9,733 nucleotides of DNA. It comes from Methylovulum sp. GTDB lineage: Bacteria; Pseudomonadota; Gammaproteobacteria; Methylococcales; Methylomonadaceae. The stretch spans positions 1-9,733 of the forward strand of contig JACXTQ010000239.1 of the NCBI GenBank assembly GCA_016919605.1, read 5' to 3'. The notes under the pieces were generated by a model. It was not told the origin of the DNA. It was given only the letters and a program-made list of their open reading frames with translations, and did no database searches. The position numbers and the translations under genes are program-made. Below, in pieces: positions 5,217 through 9,733 of the stretch (position 1 is the first letter of the stretch; each line of letters opens with the position of its first letter).

Positions 5217-6618
5217 GCAAGAAACCGTCTGGATTATTGATGACGACAAATCTATCCGCTGGGTGGTCGAAAAGGCTTTACAAAAAGCCGCCATCAATAC
5301 CCGATGCTTTTCCGGTGCGAAAGAATTGCTGCTCGCTTTGGAACATGACACCCCTGATGCCCTAATCACCGATATTCGGATGCCGGGCATGGATGGTTTA
5401 GAGCTGCTGAAAAGGGTTCAAGACAGCCACCCTAACCTGCCCGTGATTGTCATGACCGCCCATTCTGATTTGGAAAGTGCGGTGTCGGCCTTTCATGGCG
5501 GCGCCTTTGAATATTTGCCCAAACCGTTTGACATTAAAGAGGTGGTTGACTTAGCTCGCCGTGCCTGCATCCACGGACGACAACAACATTCCAATGTCGA
5601 AGAACACGCCACCTTGGAAGCGACACCGGAAATTATCGGCGCGGCCCCGGCCATGCAGGAAGTGTTTCGGGCCATTGGCCGGCTGGCAAAATCACATATC
5701 ACCGTTTTAATTAACGGCGAATCGGGCACAGGCAAAGAATTGGTCGCCAAGGCGTTGCATCGGCATAGCCCCCGCGCCAAAAATCCGTTTATCGCCTTAA
5801 ACATGGCAGCCATCCCTAAAGACCTGATGGAGTCGGAATTGTTCGGTCATGAAAAAGGCGCATTTACAGGCGCGGCCTCGCGGCGTGCCGGACGTTTTGA
5901 ACAGGCCAATGGCGGCACCTTGTTTTTGGACGAAATTGGCGACATGCCCGCAGAATTGCAGACTCGCTTATTGCGGGTCTTGGCGGATGGCGAGTTTTAT
6001 CCGGTCGGTGGCCATGCTTCGGTAAAAGTCGATGTGCGTATTATTGCCGCCACCCATCAAAACTTGGAAGTGTTGGTGCAACAAGGGCGGTTTCGGGAAG
6101 ACCTGTTCCATCGCCTTAATGTTATCCGCATCCACATCCCGCCCTTGCGTGACCGGAAACAGGACATACCCTTATTGTTGCGGCATTTTTTGAATCAGGC
6201 CGGACAAGAGCTGAACACCGAAATAAAAATCTTAAAAACCGAGGCGGAGGCTTTTTTAAGCACCTTGGAATGGCCGGGCAATGTCAGGCAATTGGAAAAC
6301 ATCTGCCGCTGGCTGACCGTCATGGCCTCAGGGCGGGAAATCCACCTACATGACTTGCCACCCGAATTGCTGAACACGCCCGCTGAAAAAACCACCGCCG
6401 GTTCCGATTGGGAATCTTTATTAAGGATTTGGGTAGACCAGCAATTGCTCAATAAGGAAAACGAAGTCGCCAAGCAAACCATTCCGGCAGTGGAGGCTAT
6501 CCTAATTAAATCGGCGTTGAACTTTACCCACGGCAAACGCCATGAAGCGGCGATTTTATTAGGTTATGGCCGCAACACCTTGACCCGGAAGATTAAAGAA
6601 TTGGGAATTGAGGATTGA
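5209..6618 (+). CDS. ntrC: Nitrogen regulation response regulator NtrC (NRI), sigma-54 activator
   Basis: A 469-residue enhancer-binding protein. The receiver domain (about 1-120) has acidic pocket DDD 11-13, phospho-acceptor Asp55 in ALITDIRMPG, switch Thr83 and Lys105. The AAA+ domain has Walker A GESGTGKE (170-177), the sigma-54-contact loop GAFTGA (217-222), Walker B GTLFLDE (236-242) and the WPGNVRQLEN block starting at 355. A Fis-type helix-turn-helix closes the protein (HEAAILLGYGRNTLTRKIKELGI, split here as residues about 445-467). Phospho-NtrC oligomers use ATP to open sigma-54 promoters. I chose ATG 5209 rather than the upstream ATG 5146 because TGGAG (5197-5201) precedes it at 7 bases, the receiver begins right after it, and the length equals the enterobacterial protein. 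It converges with the methyltransferase with 18 bases between, and no terminator is visible. Confidence 0.97.
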   Translation: MNKQETVWIIDDDKSIRWVVEKALQKAAINTRCFSGAKELLLALEHDTPDALITDIRMPGMDGLELLKRVQDSHPNLPVIVMTAHSDLESAVSAFHGGAFEYLPKPFDIKEVVDLARRACIHGRQQHSNVEEHATLEATPEIIGAAPAMQEVFRAIGRLAKSHITVLINGESGTGKELVAKALHRHSPRAKNPFIALNMAAIPKDLMESELFGHEKGAFTGAASRRAGRFEQANGGTLFLDEIGDMPAELQTRLLRVLADGEFYPVGGHASVKVDVRIIAATHQNLEVLVQQGRFREDLFHRLNVIRIHIPPLRDRKQDIPLLLRHFLNQAGQELNTEIKILKTEAEAFLSTLEWPGNVRQLENICRWLTVMASGREIHLHDLPPELLNTPAEKTTAGSDWESLLRIWVDQQLLNKENEVAKQTIPAVEAILIKSALNFTHGKRHEAAILLGYGRNTLTRKIKELGIED

Positions 6619-6636
6619 TTGCATCGGTTTTGTAAA

Positions 6637-7554
6637 TCAACGGGGCGACACTGTTTGCAATGCCTTGAGCATCTCGCCGGCAATAGCTTTGATGACGGGT
6701 ACGGATACTGAGTTGCCTGCCACCTTCCGCACCCCCGAATAAGGCAAATTAATAATAAAGTCATCAGGAAAGCCCTGTAAGCGCAACATCTCGCGGGCGG
6801 TCAAACGTCTGATGCCATTGACGACCAGGTAGTTATAACTGCCGCCCGCGCGTAACGCGCAGGAATAAGGCAATGCCGAAATGTTTCCGCCGATGTTCTG
6901 ATGCCATATTGACGGATAGGGTGGCGTGCCTTTGACCAAGGCTAAGCGTTGTTGTTTGATATGTTCGGAGACAAAATAGCTGGCGGGTATGTCCTCGTCT
7001 TTCTCCAGCAGTTCCGCCAGCGGCTGGTAATAGCCTAGCGGGGCTGGAAAGCTAAACGGGATAGGGTTTAAAAAGCCGACAATATAAATGCGCTCGCGTT
7101 TTTGCGGCACACCAAAATCCAGCGCATTGATGATTTTATGATAAACGGTATAGCCTAAAGCGGTGAGTTTTTCTAAAATCACCGCGAAGGTTTGCCCCTT
7201 GTCGTGGGTGGTCAAACGCCGGACGTTTTCCAGCAAAAAGGCGGTGGGCTTTTTGGCTTTGAGGATGGCCTCAATGTTAAAAAACAACGTGCCTCTGGTA
7301 TCGGCAAAGCCCAGCCCCTTACCAGCAATACTGAATGGCTGGCAAGGAAAACCCGCCAATAAGATATGGTGGTCGGGAATGTCTTCGGGGTCGATCAGGT
7401 TGATGTCGCCCTGCGGTTTTTCACCAAAATTGGCCTCATACATTTTTTGGGCATCTTTATCCCATTCCGAGGCAAATACTGTTTGGCAACCATAGGCTTC
7501 AAAACCCAGCCGGATACCACCAATACCGGCAAAAAGGTCAATTGTTTTATACAT
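6637..7554 (-). CDS. DNA cytosine-5 methyltransferase, apparently solitary
   Basis: A 305-residue type II-like m5C methyltransferase that transfers methyl from S-adenosylmethionine to cytosine in a short target. Motifs occur in order: I DLFAGIGG (6-13), IV GFPCQPFS (68-75) with catalytic Cys71, VI ENVRRL (109-114), VIII QKRERIYIVGF (151-161), a short target-recognition region about 170-248, IX RRLTAREMLRLQGFPDDF (249-266) and X AGNSVSVPVI (279-288). All catalytic parts look intact. I prefer ATG 7554 over a TTG at 7561-7563, since neither has a good ribosome binding site but MYKTIDLFAG is the usual family start. It lies 53 bases after rsfS on the same strand and probably shares its transcript. 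No restriction endonuclease or very-short-patch repair gene is visible. The recognition sequence cannot be inferred from what I see. Confidence 0.95.
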   Translation of the reverse strand: MYKTIDLFAGIGGIRLGFEAYGCQTVFASEWDKDAQKMYEANFGEKPQGDINLIDPEDIPDHHILLAGFPCQPFSIAGKGLGFADTRGTLFFNIEAILKAKKPTAFLLENVRRLTTHDKGQTFAVILEKLTALGYTVYHKIINALDFGVPQKRERIYIVGFLNPIPFSFPAPLGYYQPLAELLEKDEDIPASYFVSEHIKQQRLALVKGTPPYPSIWHQNIGGNISALPYSCALRAGGSYNYLVVNGIRRLTAREMLRLQGFPDDFIINLPYSGVRKVAGNSVSVPVIKAIAGEMLKALQTVSPR

Positions 7555-7607
7555 ACAGTCCAAGCAGGCCGTTTAGGGAGAGGCTAGTGGCCCACCCCTA
7601 CCCTTGC

Positions 7608-7961
7608 TTAATTCCTGGCAAAAGCCTTTTCTCTGGGGGCATCAACCGACCATAATTTTTCCAATTGATAAAACTCGCGGGTTTGGGCGGTCATGGCGTG
7701 GACAATCACATCGCCTAAGTCCAACAATATCCAATCTGATCCCAGATCGCCTTCCATGCCCAGTGGGATTCCCCCCTGTTCTTTCACGGCCACGGCCACA
7801 TGTTCGCACAAAGATTTCAGGTGGCGGTCGGATGTGCCTGTAACTAGCACCATATAATCGGTAAAGCTGGTTTTCTCTTTGACATCTAGGGTGGTGATGT
7901 ATTGCCCTTTGCGGTCATCCAAAACGGTTTGGACGATTTTTAACAAGTCTTCTGTTTGCAT
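7608..7961 (-). CDS. rsfS: Ribosome silencing factor RsfS (YbeB/Iojap family)
   Basis: A 117-residue cytoplasmic protein. The family binds ribosomal protein L14 on the large subunit and blocks subunit joining during starvation or stationary phase. Diagnostic segments are SFTDYMVLVTGTSDRHLKSL in the first half and GSDWILLDLGDVIVHAM followed by REFYQLEKLW in the second, and length is normal. ATG 7961 is preceded on the minus strand by AAAGGTAG close to the start, a usable ribosome binding site. It follows nadD after 50 bases, the common nadD-rsfS order in Gammaproteobacteria. The next gene in many relatives is rlmH; here the methyltransferase takes that place. Confidence 0.95.
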   Translation of the reverse strand: MQTEDLLKIVQTVLDDRKGQYITTLDVKEKTSFTDYMVLVTGTSDRHLKSLCEHVAVAVKEQGGIPLGMEGDLGSDWILLDLGDVIVHAMTAQTREFYQLEKLWSVDAPREKAFARN

Positions 7962-8003
7962 TAACTACCTTTAAAAATAAAATGGTTTGAAGTATAAAAT
8001 GCA

Positions 8004-8020
8004 CCCGACACTTAGTCGGG
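8004..8020 (-). terminator. Weak hairpin at the nadD stop, possible attenuator before rsfS
   Basis: On the minus strand CCCGAC and GTCGGG form a 6-bp stem around a 5-base loop that includes the nadD stop codon. It is followed by TGCATTTTAT, an interrupted T-tract. Partial termination is possible. A TATACT word just downstream could be a -10 for rsfS, but its -35 region is poor. Confidence 0.3.
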
Positions 8021-8638
8021 CGCTTGATAAAGTTGGTGCTGCCTGATATAGGCAATGACCGCATCGGGCAATAAAAAACTGGGGTCTTGCTGCGTGGCGA
8101 TGCAGTTTCTGATGGCGGTGGCGGAAATGTCCAATGGGGTCACGGCCTGAAAAAAAAGTTTTCCGGCCAAGTTGCTGCGCAAGGCATGGCAATCATCAGT
8201 CAGCCGTGCCTGAAAAAAGTCATCGGTGGCCTGGATTTGCCAACCTGGCCGCGTCATGACCACGATATGCGCGTAGTCAAAAAGCTGTTGCCACCGCCGC
8301 CATTGCTTGAGCTGGCTAAACGCATCATTGCCGATAAACAGCAATAAAGGTTGGGCGGGAAACTCTCCCCGCAACGACACCAAGGTGTCAACCATGAACG
8401 AGGGTTGTGGCCGCTCCAATTCGCGGCGGTCACAGAGCAGCCCCGGATGGTTGGCGATGGCCAGCTCGAGCATCTGCGCCCGCATCATGCCCGGCACTAT
8501 CGGTGATGGCCGGTGCGGTGGCTGGGCATTGGGTATCATCCGCACCTGCGCCAAGCCAAACAGCTCCTTGACTTCGATGGCACAGCGCAAATGCGCGTAA
8601 TGGATGGGATTAAACGTCCCGCCGAGCACACCAATCAT
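8012..8638 (-). CDS. nadD: Nicotinate-nucleotide adenylyltransferase NadD
   Basis: A 208-residue enzyme that joins ATP and nicotinate mononucleotide to give deamido-NAD+ in NAD synthesis, acting in the cytoplasm. The nucleotidyltransferase fold is shown by GGTFNPIHYAHLR (6-18), where His13 and His16 form the (H/T)xGH-type motif with Ala in place of Gly. Other family landmarks are PNAQPPHR (36-43), FIGNDAFSQL (101-110), a WRRW..LF..AHIVVMTRPG region (113-132) and ISATAIR (171-177). Length is normal. Its ATG (8638-8636) overlaps the proA stop as TAATG and lacks a strong ribosome binding site, so translation is probably coupled to proA. It is followed by rsfS. Confidence 0.95.
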   Translation of the reverse strand: MIGVLGGTFNPIHYAHLRCAIEVKELFGLAQVRMIPNAQPPHRPSPIVPGMMRAQMLELAIANHPGLLCDRRELERPQPSFMVDTLVSLRGEFPAQPLLLFIGNDAFSQLKQWRRWQQLFDYAHIVVMTRPGWQIQATDDFFQARLTDDCHALRSNLAGKLFFQAVTPLDISATAIRNCIATQQDPSFLLPDAVIAYIRQHQLYQAPD

Positions 8639-9733
8639 TATTGGCGGATATGCCCGTCACCCAAAACGATGAACTTTAGCGAAGTCAACCCTTTTAAACC
8701 TACCGGGCCACGCGCATGGAGCTTATCGGTACTGATACCGATTTCCGCACCCAAACCGTATTCAAAGCCATCGGCAAAACGGGTGGAAGCATTGACCATC
8801 ACTGAACTGGAATCGACTTCACGCAAGAAACGTCTGGCCAACGTGTAATCTTCGGTAACAATAGCATCGGTATGTTGCGAGCTGTAATGGTTGATATGCT
8901 CCATCGCTTGGTCTATGCCGTCAACAATACGGATGGAGAGGATTGGCGCCAGATATTCGGTGTGCCAGTCTTCTTCAGTGGCGCGTGTACAGTCGGGGAT
9001 TAACGAGCAGGTTTTTAGACAACCTCGCAAAGCCACACCTTTTGCCCGATAAATGTCCGCCAATAACGGCAAGACGCGGTGAGCGATACTTTCGGCGACC
9101 AGCAAGGTCTCCATCGCATTACACACTCCGTAACGGTGGGTTTTGGCGTTGTCGGCAATAGCCACGGCCTTGTCAATATCGGCTTTATCATCAATATAAA
9201 CGTGGCAAATACCGTCCAGATGTTTGATGACCGGTAGGGTCGCTTCTTTAGAGATACGCTCAATCAGGCTTTTGCCGCCGCGTGGGACGATAATGTCAAC
9301 ATAGCCGTTCATGGTAATCAGCTCGCCGACAGCGGCACGGTCGGCGGTGGCGACGATTTGCACGGCGGTGCTGGGCAAATCGGCGGCTTGCAAACCTTGG
9401 CTGATACAGGCGGCAATCGCCTGATTAGAATGTATCGCTTCCGAGCCACCACGCAAGATGCAGGCGTTGCCCGATTTCAGGCATAAGGCGGCGGCATCTA
9501 CGGTCACATTGGGGCGTGATTCGTAGATGATACCAATCACCCCTAAAGGCACACGCATTTGCCCGACTTGTATGCCGCTAGGGCGGTAGCTTAATTCGGT
9601 GATCTCTCCGACCGGATCAGGCAGGGCGGCGACTTGTTTTAAGCCTTCGATCATGTTGTTGATGGCTTTGGGCGTTAACGCCAGCCGCTCCAACGCCGCC
9701 GCATCTAAGCCGTTAGCCACCCCTGCCGCCAGA
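8638..9733 (-). CDS. proA: Gamma-glutamyl phosphate reductase, N-terminus cut by window edge
   Basis: ProA reduces gamma-glutamyl phosphate to glutamate semialdehyde with NADPH, the second step of proline synthesis. The 364 visible residues cover most of the roughly 420 expected. The frame stays open to 9733 (LAAGVANGLDAA), so the apparent start at GTG 9720 is only an internal valine and the real start lies beyond the window. Features include LGVIGIIYESRPNVT, the VPRGGKSLIE segment, the catalytic Cys in GVCNAMETLLV, and the C-terminal blocks MVNASTRFADGFEYGLG and HARGPVGLKGLT. No frameshift is seen. It is the first visible gene of a minus-strand run and its stop overlaps the start of nadD by one base. 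Confidence 0.95.
   Translation of the reverse strand, partial: LAAGVANGLDAAALERLALTPKAINNMIEGLKQVAALPDPVGEITELSYRPSGIQVGQMRVPLGVIGIIYESRPNVTVDAAALCLKSGNACILRGGSEAIHSNQAIAACISQGLQAADLPSTAVQIVATADRAAVGELITMNGYVDIIVPRGGKSLIERISKEATLPVIKHLDGICHVYIDDKADIDKAVAIADNAKTHRYGVCNAMETLLVAESIAHRVLPLLADIYRAKGVALRGCLKTCSLIPDCTRATEEDWHTEYLAPILSIRIVDGIDQAMEHINHYSSQHTDAIVTEDYTLARRFLREVDSSSVMVNASTRFADGFEYGLGAEIGISTDKLHARGPVGLKGLTSLKFIVLGDGHIRQ

Noticed and set aside
7555..7607. Imperfect GGG/CCC-rich hairpin between rsfS and the methyltransferase gene
   Set aside because: The stem has mismatches and no T-tract follows on the minus strand, so I do not call a terminator.
6637..7961. Restriction-modification or defence island around the methyltransferase
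   Set aside because: The neighbours are ntrC and rsfS, both housekeeping genes. No endonuclease, helicase or toxin-like frame is present in the window.
9718..9720. GTG as a start codon for proA
   Set aside because: The frame is open to the window end and the codons beyond it match the expected ProA N-terminal region, so this is an internal valine.

Overview
The window looks like chromosomal DNA of a gammaproteobacterium. An AmpC- or plasmid-type context is absent: the genes are a glnA-ntrB-ntrC nitrogen cluster, a large outer-membrane porin, and a proA-nadD-rsfS housekeeping run. The combination of the OmpL/BBP2-like porin and the general protein style suggests a methanotroph-like lineage (Methylococcales), but this is an inference from memory of similar proteins and not a proven assignment.

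Layout. Positions 1-240 hold no gene I can defend. A small exported protein (281-610, +) converges on an outer-membrane beta-barrel porin (614-1999, -). A 472-base AT-rich intergenic region (2000-2471) separates the porin from the divergent glnA (2472-3881, +). Three tandem terminator hairpins follow glnA. Then come ntrB (4167-5216, +) and ntrC (5209-6618, +), which overlap by 8 bases. On the minus strand, converging on ntrC, lies a run read right to left: proA (8638-9733, cut by the window edge), nadD (8012-8638), rsfS (7608-7961) and a cytosine-5 DNA methyltransferase (6637-7554).

How the genes work together. GlnA assimilates ammonia and carries the adenylylation tyrosine. NtrB/NtrC is the two-component system that senses nitrogen status (through PII in the known systems) and activates sigma-54 promoters. 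The non-coding DNA carries matching signals. Two NtrC-type sites lie 42 bases apart between the porin and glnA. A good sigma-54 promoter points at the porin. A further NtrC-type site and a GG-N10-GC sigma-54 promoter lie in front of ntrB. The best reading is a self-controlled nitrogen-starvation module whose enhancer is shared with the divergent porin, making that porin a candidate for uptake of a nitrogen compound.

I see no CRISPR array, tRNA, rRNA, insertion sequence, restriction enzyme or multi-gene defence island. The most novel material is regulatory: the shared enhancer, and an NtrC-like palindrome that is also the stem of a terminator.
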